A DNA stretch of 64,000 nt from contig NZ_QOCH01000009.1 in NCBI RefSeq assembly GCF_003318275.1, positions 212,623-276,622 of the forward strand, given 5' to 3'. Below are positions 1-7,572 of this stretch, piece by piece. Source of the stretch: Marinobacter sp. F3R11. GTDB taxonomy: Bacteria > Pseudomonadota > Gammaproteobacteria > Pseudomonadales > Oleiphilaceae. The position numbers and the translations under genes are program-made. Positions within the stretch are counted from its first letter, which is position 1, and each line of letters begins with the position of its first letter. Below the pieces are notes generated by a model, which was not told where the DNA came from, made no database searches, and was given only the letters and a program-made list of their open reading frames with translations.

Positions 1-530
1 CCAAAGCACCCAGGAGTAGGAACTTCCTGCAGGACACTGCCATCCTTCAGATCCACCACTGTTACTGACGTAGCTGGTGTGGCGTTTTGTACAAAGGCGT
101 AATTGTCGTCGTATGAAATGGCAAGTACCGCGTTGGACGGAGCAACTTGAGCGGCTTTTTCAGGCACTACGACTTCCTGAAGTAGGGTCAGGGTAGGAAC
201 GTCAAATTCCTGAACTACAGACTCTGTCGGACCATAAGTAATTCGTTTTGCGTAATGGGACAAGCTATAGAGGCGGGTAAAGTCGCTATTGGCGGCCATC
301 TGGCCGACAAGACCGAAACTCAGATTTCCTTTCACACTGAGGTCGTCTCTGGACAGAACCACGGTCTGGCTTGCGCCATCCCAGCTCTGATCCAGAACAA
401 ACAGATTCGGGCCAGGCTGAATCTGCTCTTCAACCGTCAGTATTTCTGGCTCAAATGTATCCGCAGCCTGCACCGTTCCTGAAAGCAGAACGCTTGCCAG
501 CGCAGCGAGGGCCAACCTTGAGCTGTGCAT
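1..530 (-). CDS. amine dehydrogenase heavy (large) subunit-like protein, N-terminal part, cut by the window edge
   Basis: The reading frame starts at an ATG at 530-528 with a GGAGG ribosome site just upstream and runs open to base 1, giving about 176 residues. Residues 1-24 form a signal peptide (hydrophobic LALAALASVLLSG, then a VQAA cleavage region), so the product is periplasmic. The mature part resembles the beta-propeller heavy chain of methylamine/aralkylamine dehydrogenases: an acidic EPE..EEQIQPGPNLFVLDQ start, then RITYGPTESVVQEFDVPTL and VTVVDLKDG blade-like repeats. In that family the heavy chain pairs with a light chain carrying a tryptophan-derived cofactor and oxidises primary amines. 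The rest of the gene and any light chain lie outside the window, so the assignment is by resemblance only. Confidence 0.6.
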   Translation of the reverse strand, partial: MHSSRLALAALASVLLSGTVQAADTFEPEILTVEEQIQPGPNLFVLDQSWDGASQTVVLSRDDLSVKGNLSFGLVGQMAANSDFTRLYSLSHYAKRITYGPTESVVQEFDVPTLTLLQEVVVPEKAAQVAPSNAVLAISYDDNYAFVQNATPATSVTVVDLKDGSVLQEVPTPGCF

Positions 531-604
531 ATTAAACCTCCGAATGTATTTAAGGGGGCGTTGATACGCTCCTGAAACGGAAGTTTGCATAAGCTATGCC
601 ACTT

Positions 605-630
605 CGGGGTTTTTTGCTTAACCCCGTTTT
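605..630 (+). terminator. stem-loop with T-tail in the 531-829 gap
   Basis: CGGGGTT (605-611) pairs perfectly with AACCCCG (620-626) around an 8-base loop and is followed by TTTT on the + strand. It looks like an intrinsic terminator for rightward transcription, although both neighbouring genes are leftward and I see no + strand gene ending here. A second small palindrome, GCATA-AGC-TATGC, lies at 588-600. Nothing else is evident in this gap of about 300 bases. Confidence 0.4.
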
Positions 631-829
631 ATTGGCCACTGAACAGCCAGCATGATCAATTGATGAACAGCAGATTGCAATAATACCGGGCAGGAAAGGC
701 CGGCATTCCGGGAATTCCGCACCAAAACAGTAAAACAGGAGCAAAAACAGTGCAGATAAAGATTCAGCCGGATTGCAAAGTCAAAGCGGTGGCTGCTCAC
801 GCAGGCATGGCGCGGGCAGCCAGAACCCC

Positions 830-1921
830 CTAACGGGCGGAGCGACGGGCAATCAATGCTAACGGGCCACCACCCGGCGGCCCCTGATGTTCAGCACCAC
901 CGGATACATATATCATCGGGTTACCAATAGCTGCAGCCAGCACTGCACCGACAACAGATCGTGCGTGACGGGTATGATTGATGTCCGAATCGTCCAGCAT
1001 GGTGTTGCGATACCCACGCACGCGACCACTGGGATCAGCTTCAGCTTTTGCGAGAATCTGGATGATATCGAACCCTTCCGGTGCAAGTTCCCTGGCGCTC
1101 TGACACGCCCGCTCAAGCACTCCTGCATCCAGCGCATCCGTCATAACGTCGTGACATATAAACAGATCACCGTCGGACGCAGGGGAGTTACCCAGTACAA
1201 CCACCTCACAGCAGTCCAGCTCAGCGCCCGCCGACGCTGAGGCAACGGCTGAGTAGCTATGGAAGTCCGTGCAGTTGAGTCCGGCAACGGCATTGGCATC
1301 GGTAAACCCGCGCTCTCCGAGCCCTATCGCGATACCAAGTGCAGACGCTCCTCTGGAGTATGCCATGGATTTATAGGTTTCAGTGGTGATGGTCGTACCG
1401 CCAGTGTCTGCAAAATCAGAAGACACCAGTAACGGACACTTTACCTGCACAAAATGAACATCTGCGGGATCGGCAATACCGGCATCGCTCATAGCCGCCC
1501 TGGTAGCCTCAGACACCAGGCGAATCTGTTCTTCCCGGCCCAATGCTGTTGGCGTGATCACAGGGGTTCTTGCGACACCAGCAGCAAAAGCTTTTTTCCC
1601 GTCGGTGCGGAGGTTATCCGCCGAGGCCTTTCCTGAGCGGCTGATAACCGTCAGATGCGGGCTCAAAACACCTTCAGTCCCCCCGGACATAACCATGGAA
1701 ATGGCTGCCGCCTTCTCTGCACCGAGGTATTCCCGGAACAACGCCTTCAGCTCGCTGGCCATGTACGCACGGGTAAAATCGTTCACACAACCATTGCCTT
1801 CGGTCTTTCCAAGAATGGCAATAACCTCGCTGGCTCGTATATCACTGTTATCTATAGCAAGGCGGAGACCGCTCACGTCGCCTGGATGATCAATCGGAAT
1901 AGTATGGACATGGCAATGCAT
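830..1921 (-). CDS. ring-opening amidohydrolase, cyanuric acid hydrolase/barbiturase family
   Basis: This 363-residue protein has the three-fold repeated architecture of the AtzD/TrzD/barbiturase family, which hydrolyses an amide bond in cyclic imides such as cyanuric acid or barbiturate. The three expected Lys/Ser dyads are visible: K39 (LGKTEGNG) with S79 (SGGTEG), K161 (VKCPLL) with a serine in SASAGAEL near 228-230, and K292 (LAKAEAD) with S340 (VSGGAEHQGPPGGG). The family's usual length is about 350-370 residues. I chose the ATG at 1921 because AGGAG lies 7 bases upstream and it overlaps the permease stop as TGATG; a TTG one codon earlier is possible. It is the last gene of an operon with an NMT1-type ABC importer, which suggests the substrate is imported. 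Cyanurate versus barbiturate (pyrimidine) cannot be settled here. Confidence 0.88.
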   Translation of the reverse strand: MHCHVHTIPIDHPGDVSGLRLAIDNSDIRASEVIAILGKTEGNGCVNDFTRAYMASELKALFREYLGAEKAAAISMVMSGGTEGVLSPHLTVISRSGKASADNLRTDGKKAFAAGVARTPVITPTALGREEQIRLVSEATRAAMSDAGIADPADVHFVQVKCPLLVSSDFADTGGTTITTETYKSMAYSRGASALGIAIGLGERGFTDANAVAGLNCTDFHSYSAVASASAGAELDCCEVVVLGNSPASDGDLFICHDVMTDALDAGVLERACQSARELAPEGFDIIQILAKAEADPSGRVRGYRNTMLDDSDINHTRHARSVVGAVLAAAIGNPMIYVSGGAEHQGPPGGGPLALIARRSAR

Positions 1922-2709
1922 CAATCAGCTCCTTCCTGCTGCCAAAAAATAAAATGGCGATCAATCGCCTCAAGAATCCAGAAAAATGCCAGCCCGATGA
2001 ACGCGGCAGCGAAGATGGCAGAGAACATAATGTCGGTATCCAGATGGTACGACGACACCAGAACCACATATCCCAACCCGGCATTTGCACCAACAAACTC
2101 ACCGACAATCGCACCCACAACTGCCAGGGAGCTGGAAATCTTCAGCGCAGACATGACATACGGGAGGCTGGCAGGCAGCCGTAACTTCCAGAAAATTTCC
2201 TGCCGGCTGGCCTGATAGGTCCGGAAGAGTTCATCACTCTCGGCGTCGATGGACCGCAAGCCCTTCACACTGTTGATCAACACAGGGAAGAAGCAGATCA
2301 GGGCTGATGCTGCAATTTTCGAAGCCATCCCCGTACCCAGCCAAACCACCAGCAAGGGAGCCAGGGCAACCAGGGGTGTGGTTTTAAGGGCAATAGCCAC
2401 AGGAAAAAGACTCAACTCGACAGGCCGGAAATGTACAAACATTACCGCGACAAAGAAGCCGGCAATATTCGCAATCAAAAAGCCCCATAAGGTCTCCTGA
2501 AGCGTTACCCATGTATGGTTAATCAGGTCCGAATCCATGGCATCCAGCACGTCAGACGGTGCCGGTAGCATATAGGCCGGAATGTCAAAGACATGAACAG
2601 ATACTTCCCAGGCCACTAGCAACAGGCTGATAAACACCAGCGGGTACAACAGTGCGTCGTAGCGTTTGAGAATCCCGAGTGGCATACGTCTGGATACATC
2701 AGTCCTCAC
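1921..2709 (-). CDS. ABC transporter permease (SsuC/TauC/ThiX-type)
   Basis: Inner-membrane permease with about six hydrophobic segments and the BPD_transp_1 EAA-type loop (near SDELFRTYQASRQEIFWKLR, then LPASLPYVMSALK), which docks on the ATPase. It is the membrane channel of the importer formed with the two upstream genes. I prefer the GTG at 2709, preceded by GGGAG at 7 bases, which gives an 11-base overlap with the ATPase gene; an ATG at 2685 lacks a well spaced ribosome site, and longer forms would lie far inside the ATPase gene. Its stop overlaps the amidohydrolase start (TGATG), so the genes are probably translationally coupled. Substrate is inferred from context. Confidence 0.85.
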   Translation of the reverse strand: MRTDVSRRMPLGILKRYDALLYPLVFISLLLVAWEVSVHVFDIPAYMLPAPSDVLDAMDSDLINHTWVTLQETLWGFLIANIAGFFVAVMFVHFRPVELSLFPVAIALKTTPLVALAPLLVVWLGTGMASKIAASALICFFPVLINSVKGLRSIDAESDELFRTYQASRQEIFWKLRLPASLPYVMSALKISSSLAVVGAIVGEFVGANAGLGYVVLVSSYHLDTDIMFSAIFAAAFIGLAFFWILEAIDRHFIFWQQEGAD

Positions 2710-3532
2710 GGTGCAGCTCCCGTCGCAGTCTGGCGATTGTCTGTTGATAAGGCTGAGTTTCTTCAATACTGACGAAACCAGCGCTTCGTGGCTTCGGTAA
2801 CGGCACGTCAATAATCGTACGTATTCCCGCAGGGCGACTGCTCAGAACCACCACCCGATCGGACAGGCTGACTGCCTCGTGCAGCGAATGGGTAACCATG
2901 ACAATGCTTTTGAGCCCGTTTGCCCGGTTCTCCCAGAGTTTCAGCAGTTCAAGATTCAGTGTGTCCCGGGTCATTTCGTCGAGCGCGCCGAAAGGCTCAT
3001 CCATCAAGAGCAGCTCCGGTTCAGCCGCCAGAGTCCGGGCAAGTGCGACTCGCTGTTGCATGCCCCCGGACAACTGTTTCGGGTAATAGTTGGCGTAAGC
3101 GAGCAGTCCGACAAGCTCGAGTGCGGCTTCGGCCTTACCCCTGCGAAGGCTCTGGGGCGTTTTTTGCGGCCCCAGAGAGAGGCTGAGTTCTACGTTTCCG
3201 CGAACGGTAAGCCAGGGCATAAGAACCGGCTTCTGGAATGCCATGCCGCGGCGCGGCCGGACCTTCGGGAATATCACCTTGCCAGCACCCGAGCTGTCAT
3301 CAGCATCCGGCTTCAGCAGTTCGAGCATCAACCTGAGCGTTGTGGATTTCCCACAGCCGCTGGGGCCGATAATGGATACAAATTCACCCTGCCTGATTTC
3401 CAGGTCAATATTTCGCAATATGTGTGTATCGTTCAGGGTAAGGCTGCAGTTCTGAAGAGTCAGGAGCGGATCCCCCACCAGGGCGTTACCGCCCTGAGAG
3501 TCCGCCGGGGCCTGTATGGCTGTCGATTGCAT
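2699..3532 (-). CDS. ABC transporter ATP-binding protein (SsuB/TauB/ThiZ-type)
   Basis: The 277-residue protein carries Walker A GPSGCGKST (residues 56-64), a Q-loop region, the signature LSGGMQQR near residue 155 and Walker B LLLMDEPFG near 178, followed by the D-loop and the switch histidine (VTHSLHEA). It powers uptake through the permease encoded next. The gene starts one base into the stop of the binding-protein gene (TAATG), and its own stop lies within the permease start region, so the operon is tightly coupled. The SsuB/TauB/ThiZ subgroup usually serves sulfonate, taurine or pyrimidine-type substrates. Confidence 0.92.
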   Translation of the reverse strand: MQSTAIQAPADSQGGNALVGDPLLTLQNCSLTLNDTHILRNIDLEIRQGEFVSIIGPSGCGKSTTLRLMLELLKPDADDSSGAGKVIFPKVRPRRGMAFQKPVLMPWLTVRGNVELSLSLGPQKTPQSLRRGKAEAALELVGLLAYANYYPKQLSGGMQQRVALARTLAAEPELLLMDEPFGALDEMTRDTLNLELLKLWENRANGLKSIVMVTHSLHEAVSLSDRVVVLSSRPAGIRTIIDVPLPKPRSAGFVSIEETQPYQQTIARLRRELHRED

Positions 3533-4530
3533 TAGTTACTCTGTTCCAGGAATTCGTTTGTGTAGACATTTTCAAGTTCCTGCTTCTCGTCCAGGAACTC
3601 CAGGGATAGCAACTGTTCCTGAAGATTCTCCCATGCCATCCGGGTCATAGTGCCCAGTGGGGGCTGTTCAGGGGCAAGCAGAGGAATACTGGCATTCATC
3701 ATCGCCAGCTCGTGTTCAAAACTCAGTTTGTCGCTGTACTTCATACCAAAACGGGCAACTTCTTCCGGGTTTTCCAGTGCATAGGCCCAGCCCCGGAAAC
3801 TTGCGCGGACAAACGCTTCGACCATTGCAGGATCGGATTCAATGAGATCATCGCGGGCAAAAAGCGTATCGGCGTAGAAGTTGATACCGTAGTCCTCAGG
3901 CGATATGACATTGACGTCGTATCCCTTCTCCTGCACTGCGATCACTTCGTTAATCACATAACCGGGCCAGGCCTGAACCTGACCGTTCAGCAAGGGGCTC
4001 AGGTCGTATTTAACCGGCATTTCTCTTATCGCCGTCTTTTCCAGACCAGCAGCCTGAACCATGGCGCGGTAGGTCAACTCCTCATTGCCTCCGAGCTTCA
4101 CACCCGCCAGTTTTCCCTGCAGATCCTCCAGCGTTTCAATGCCCGAATCCGCCATTGCAAACAAAGCAAAGGGTGTTTTCCGGTAAACGGCCCCTACCGC
4201 TGTGATCGGTACACCTTTTTCTCTGGCCAGCAGGATCTGATCTGCTCCGGTAATACCGAAGTCTTCGCTGCCGGATGCAACCATTTGCACAGCCGGGAAG
4301 TCGACACCGCCGGGACGAATCTCGACATTGAGCCCGGCCTCTTCATAAAAACCTTTCTCTTTTGCCGCGTAGAACCCGGCAAACTGGGCCTGATGTACCC
4401 ATTTAAGCCTGAGTGTCACGTCTTTCAGGTCACTTGCAGCTGCCGCCTGTGAAACTACGGCAAAAACAAATGTGAGCCACATCATAAAGATCGGCCTTAC
4501 CATGCCTGCGGTCATTCGGTCGTTTTTCAT
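3532..4530 (-). CDS. ABC transporter substrate-binding protein, NMT1/THI5-like
   Basis: Residues 1-32 form a signal peptide (basic start, hydrophobic MMWLTFVFAVVSQAAAA), so this 332-residue protein is periplasmic. The mature start LKWVHQAQFAGFYAAKEKG followed by FYEEAGLNVEI is typical of the NMT1/THI5/ThiY family, whose members bind pyrimidine-like or other small heterocyclic and sulfonate ligands. GAGAGG lies just upstream of the ATG. It is the first gene of a four-gene leftward operon (binding protein, ATPase, permease, ring-opening amidohydrolase), so a cyclic-imide ligand such as a pyrimidine derivative or cyanurate is a reasonable inference. It is divergent from the LysR gene. Confidence 0.88.
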   Translation of the reverse strand: MKNDRMTAGMVRPIFMMWLTFVFAVVSQAAAASDLKDVTLRLKWVHQAQFAGFYAAKEKGFYEEAGLNVEIRPGGVDFPAVQMVASGSEDFGITGADQILLAREKGVPITAVGAVYRKTPFALFAMADSGIETLEDLQGKLAGVKLGGNEELTYRAMVQAAGLEKTAIREMPVKYDLSPLLNGQVQAWPGYVINEVIAVQEKGYDVNVISPEDYGINFYADTLFARDDLIESDPAMVEAFVRASFRGWAYALENPEEVARFGMKYSDKLSFEHELAMMNASIPLLAPEQPPLGTMTRMAWENLQEQLLSLEFLDEKQELENVYTNEFLEQSN

Positions 4531-4595
4531 GTCTGCCTCTCATATGCAACGGATGTTCTTTGGATCATCACAACAATAGTGACTCACGAGTGAGC

Positions 4596-4623
4596 TTGAC
4601 AAGCGACAAATTTAGCTCATAGT
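4596..4623 (+). promoter_or_regulatory. candidate sigma-70 promoter of the LysR gene
   Basis: A perfect TTGACA (4596-4601) is followed after 16 bases by CATAGT (4618-4623), which matches the -10 consensus at four of six positions. It lies in the divergent intergenic region about 80 bases upstream of the LysR start. A small inverted repeat CTCAC-GA-GTGAG (4583-4594) touches its upstream edge. This is a consensus match by eye only. Confidence 0.4.
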
Positions 4624-4643
4624 GATGCCAAAAAAGCATCACT
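4621..4643. promoter_or_regulatory. perfect 8-bp inverted repeat, candidate LysR operator
   Basis: AGTGATGC (4621-4628) and GCATCACT (4636-4643) are perfect inverted copies separated by C and six A. The site lies between the divergent LysR gene and the amidohydrolase/ABC operon and just downstream of the candidate promoter, a position fitting autoregulation or control of the operon. No T-tract follows, so a terminator is unlikely. Confidence 0.4.
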
Positions 4644-4704
4644 CTACAAGCGCTGAACTGGCCATTCCGGACACCGCCAGCATTCATATGGAGAGACTTT
4701 CATC

Positions 4705-5619
4705 GTGCAGCACATCCGTTATCTTCACTACGTTGACGAAGTAGCCAAAGCCGGTTCGATTCGCAAAGCTGCGGAGCGCCTGAACATAGTGTCCTCGGCG
4801 GTTAACCGCCGGATTCTGGACATCGAACGTGAGGTAGGTGCCCAGCTTTTTGAACGTTTGCCACGAGGGGTCCGGTTGACGTCTGCAGGGGAGATTTTTG
4901 TCGCCTATGCACGCAGCCAGATGTCGGAAACTGAAAGGATGAGATCAGAAATTGAGGCTTTGAACGGCCTCAGACGAGGAGAGGTCAGGCTGGCGGTCAT
5001 TGAAGCGGCGAGCGCAGATTTTCTTCCGCGCCTGATCGCAGATTTTCAACGCAGATACCCAAAGGTCGCCTTTAGAACAACCGTTTGCGGCAGGGATGAG
5101 GTTATGCAACTAGTGCTGAATTTTGAAGCCGATCTCGGGCTGGCACTGAACCCGCCAGCCGAAGCCAAATTCAGACCCTTGATGGTAATGGACCAGCGGG
5201 TCAGGGCCCTGGTGGCCGCCGACCATCCACTCACCAGGCTACATTCAGTGCGAGTTCTGGACTGCCTGGACTACCCGGTAGCCCTGCCAGCGCCATCGTT
5301 AGGAGGGAGGGTGCTGCTGAACACCTTCCTTGCCAATTCATCTATTAATATCGAGCCAGCTCTTGAGTCGAATTCATATGAAATGATGCGGAATTTCGCC
5401 AGGCTGGCGGGCGGCGTATGTTTTCAGGTGGATATAGGAATTTCGCCCCGGCGTGAGACCGATGCCCCCCTGCTTTCTAACGACCTTGTGGCATTACCAT
5501 TAACCGACAGCCGCCTTCCTGTGGGGAAGCTGGTTATGGGGATGCATCACGACCGGGCCCTGCCTGTCGCCGCCGCAAAATTTGCCCAGGAAATGGAGCT
5601 GGCTCTATCGGCCTTTTAG
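4705..5619 (+). CDS. LysR-family transcriptional regulator
   Basis: The 304-residue protein has an N-terminal winged helix-turn-helix (AKAGSIRKAAERLNIVSSAV, then NRRILDIEREVGAQLFERLP, about residues 13-52) and a C-terminal periplasmic-binding-protein-like effector domain. Translation starts at a GTG with GGAGAG upstream. It is divergent from the four-gene ABC/ring-opening amidohydrolase operon and is most likely its regulator, with the imported heterocycle or a breakdown product as inducer. The TRAP genes beginning about 195 bases downstream on the same strand could be another target, but a gene directly divergent from the regulator is the more usual one. Confidence 0.88.
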   Translation: MQHIRYLHYVDEVAKAGSIRKAAERLNIVSSAVNRRILDIEREVGAQLFERLPRGVRLTSAGEIFVAYARSQMSETERMRSEIEALNGLRRGEVRLAVIEAASADFLPRLIADFQRRYPKVAFRTTVCGRDEVMQLVLNFEADLGLALNPPAEAKFRPLMVMDQRVRALVAADHPLTRLHSVRVLDCLDYPVALPAPSLGGRVLLNTFLANSSINIEPALESNSYEMMRNFARLAGGVCFQVDIGISPRRETDAPLLSNDLVALPLTDSRLPVGKLVMGMHHDRALPVAAAKFAQEMELALSAF

Positions 5620-5814
5620 CAAACCTGCAGGCCTCTGTAACCTGATTCGGGCAAGGCCTGCCAACCCTCTCCACTGCACAAATTTGCCAATCGACTTCCG
5701 CGCATCCGCCATTGGTGGGCTTCTACTCAACCCATACACTGCTTACAGCAGCCCACGCCATACAAAACAAATAGCTGCGCAACAAAGACAAAAATCAAAA
5801 CAAGAGGTCTTTAA

Positions 5815-6909
5815 ATGAAACTGCTCAAGCATCTTCATATGCGCAAGGTAACCTATGCCTGCGCTCTTGTATTTTCAGTCTCCATGGGCCTGAGCGCATC
5901 CTTGGCCAACGCCCGAACACTGAACTACGCCACTCCTGCCTCCCCTACCGACCGTCCTACCAACCAGGTTCTGCGCTGGTGGGGCGATGAAATCGCAAAA
6001 CGTACCAACGGCTCTGTTGACGTTAAAATACACTGGGCGCAGAGCCTGCTGAAGTACAAGGATTCCGCACGCGGCATTCAGTCCGGTATCGCTGATATGG
6101 GGCCAATGACCCCGGAATACTCTTTGGCGATAACCCCACTTCTGTCCGTATCCCAATCAGAACTCGGTTCGGGCAACAACTACATAGCGGTCGAGGCCTG
6201 GCGCAGGGCTGTCGACGGCTTCGAGCCCATAGACAAAGAAGCTGCCCGTAGTGGCCTTCGCCCCATTGGCTACTATTCCAGCGGTGTTCGCGTGAACATG
6301 AGCACAACCCGCCCCTACCTTACACCGGACGATTTCAAAGGCGACAAAGTACGCCTCACACCACGTTCAATGAACGCAGCGAAAGCGAACGGCTGGAAGG
6401 TGACTCCGGTCAACATTACCTTCGCAGATTTCTATTCCGCTATGGAACGCGGCACCATCGACGGCGCCCAGAGTTACCTTTATCTGATGCCCCCTTACAA
6501 ACACAACGAGGTGGCAAAATATGTGGTAGAGCCCGGCATCGGGCAATCCATGATTGTTGTTGTGATGAACAACAGAGTCTGGGAAAGCTTGTCAGACACT
6601 GAAAAACAGGTATTTGAAGAACTTGCTCCGGTCTTCAGTGAGAAAATGGCCCAGGCCGGGCTTCAGGAGGTTGATATTGCAGTAGACCTTCTCAACAACA
6701 GCCCGGATTATCCTGTTGAGTACTACAAGCTGACGGATGAGCAGCGCAAGGTCTGGGAGGAACAGATGGTTCCGGCAGTCGATGAGTACATCGCTGATCT
6801 TGCCAAACGCAACCCCGCAGCAACAGAACTGCACGAGCGCTTTCTTGCAGAGTTGTACAACGTTGAGGAGGAAGTACGCGAACAGGGTTACCCCTGGCAG
6901 CGCAACTGA
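5815..6909 (+). CDS. TRAP transporter substrate-binding protein (DctP family), system 1
   Basis: A 364-residue periplasmic protein with a signal peptide (hydrophobic YACALVFSVSMGLSASLANA, about residues 14-33). The mature part has DctP features: LNYATPASPTDRP at the start, VDVKIHWAQSLLKY, DMGPMTPEYS, and the late AMERGTIDGAQSYLY region that carries the ligand-contacting segment. It resembles the two binding proteins at 44121 and 45304, which share IHWGGALLK. Genes for the small and large membrane subunits and an acyl-CoA ligase follow on the same strand, so the ligand is presumably an organic acid that is then turned into a CoA ester. AGAGG precedes the ATG. The 5620-5814 gap upstream shows no clear feature. 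Confidence 0.88.
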   Translation: MKLLKHLHMRKVTYACALVFSVSMGLSASLANARTLNYATPASPTDRPTNQVLRWWGDEIAKRTNGSVDVKIHWAQSLLKYKDSARGIQSGIADMGPMTPEYSLAITPLLSVSQSELGSGNNYIAVEAWRRAVDGFEPIDKEAARSGLRPIGYYSSGVRVNMSTTRPYLTPDDFKGDKVRLTPRSMNAAKANGWKVTPVNITFADFYSAMERGTIDGAQSYLYLMPPYKHNEVAKYVVEPGIGQSMIVVVMNNRVWESLSDTEKQVFEELAPVFSEKMAQAGLQEVDIAVDLLNNSPDYPVEYYKLTDEQRKVWEEQMVPAVDEYIADLAKRNPAATELHERFLAELYNVEEEVREQGYPWQRN

Positions 6910-6985
6910 TGGCAGTCACCGGGGCAGCAGCAGTACCTCCGCCCCGGTACTTCAACGATGCGCTGGATAAACGGAGGGTATTTTC

Positions 6986-7531
6986 ATGACCAGACTCAGC
7001 CAGTCTATTCCACGGGCAATAAACTCGGTGGACCGCCAGATTGTCCGCTTCAGCCAGCTATTGTTGGCACTGATGGTCGTCGTGACGTTTTTGTCTGTGG
7101 TAGGGAGAACCTTTTTCTCACAGGCCGTGCCTGACGATCTGTTGATTTCCGAAATGATCATGGTTGCCATCGTATTTCTGCCTATGGGCTACGTTCAGTC
7201 GGCTGGCGCCCATCTGGAAGTCACGGTTATTACCGACCACTTTCCCCGGAAGATCCAATCGGTACTGGTGACCCTGGGACTGATTCTTGGCGTCATATTC
7301 TTCGGCCTGATGACCTGGCTCAGTGCCCGCGTGGCCTGGGAGTCATGGGAGTTCGGCGTAATCGCCTACGGCAGCGCACTGGATCTGCCCGAGTGGCCAA
7401 TCCGGGCCCTGATCCCCCTGGGATTGTCCTGGTGGTGTGTCCGCATGTTCGTCCAGTTGATTTTCCCATCCAGCCGGCCCGACCATGAATCAGAACTCAC
7501 TCAGGCTCTTGAAGAAACCGAAGTCCACTGA
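6986..7531 (+). CDS. TRAP transporter small permease (DctQ family), system 1
   Basis: A 181-residue inner-membrane protein with four hydrophobic segments, matching DctQ in length and layout (first segment about residues 25-47, LLLALMVVVTFLSVVGRTFF; the later segment carries LGLILGVIFFGLMTW). DctQ connects the binding protein and the large permease in sodium-driven TRAP uptake. GGAGG lies about 9 bases before the ATG. It sits between the system 1 binding-protein and large-permease genes. The acidic tail HESELTQALEETE is hydrophilic and probably cytoplasmic. Confidence 0.88.
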   Translation: MTRLSQSIPRAINSVDRQIVRFSQLLLALMVVVTFLSVVGRTFFSQAVPDDLLISEMIMVAIVFLPMGYVQSAGAHLEVTVITDHFPRKIQSVLVTLGLILGVIFFGLMTWLSARVAWESWEFGVIAYGSALDLPEWPIRALIPLGLSWWCVRMFVQLIFPSSRPDHESELTQALEETEVH

Positions 7532-7572
7532 TTCAACCCATTTTTATAACAAACAGAACAGGTGTGTGAACA

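Noticed and set aside
550..800. small minus-strand open frames of 60-64 residues in the gap before the amidohydrolase
   Set aside because: They overlap a hairpin, lack ribosome sites and have cysteine-rich, non-protein-like composition.
2710..2811. longer N-terminus for the ABC permease
   Set aside because: It would lie inside the ATPase gene and add residues untypical for the family; the GTG at 2709 has a proper ribosome site.
5582..5818. 78-residue open frame on the + strand
   Set aside because: It begins inside the LysR gene and covers the leader of the TRAP binding-protein gene; no ribosome site or domain.
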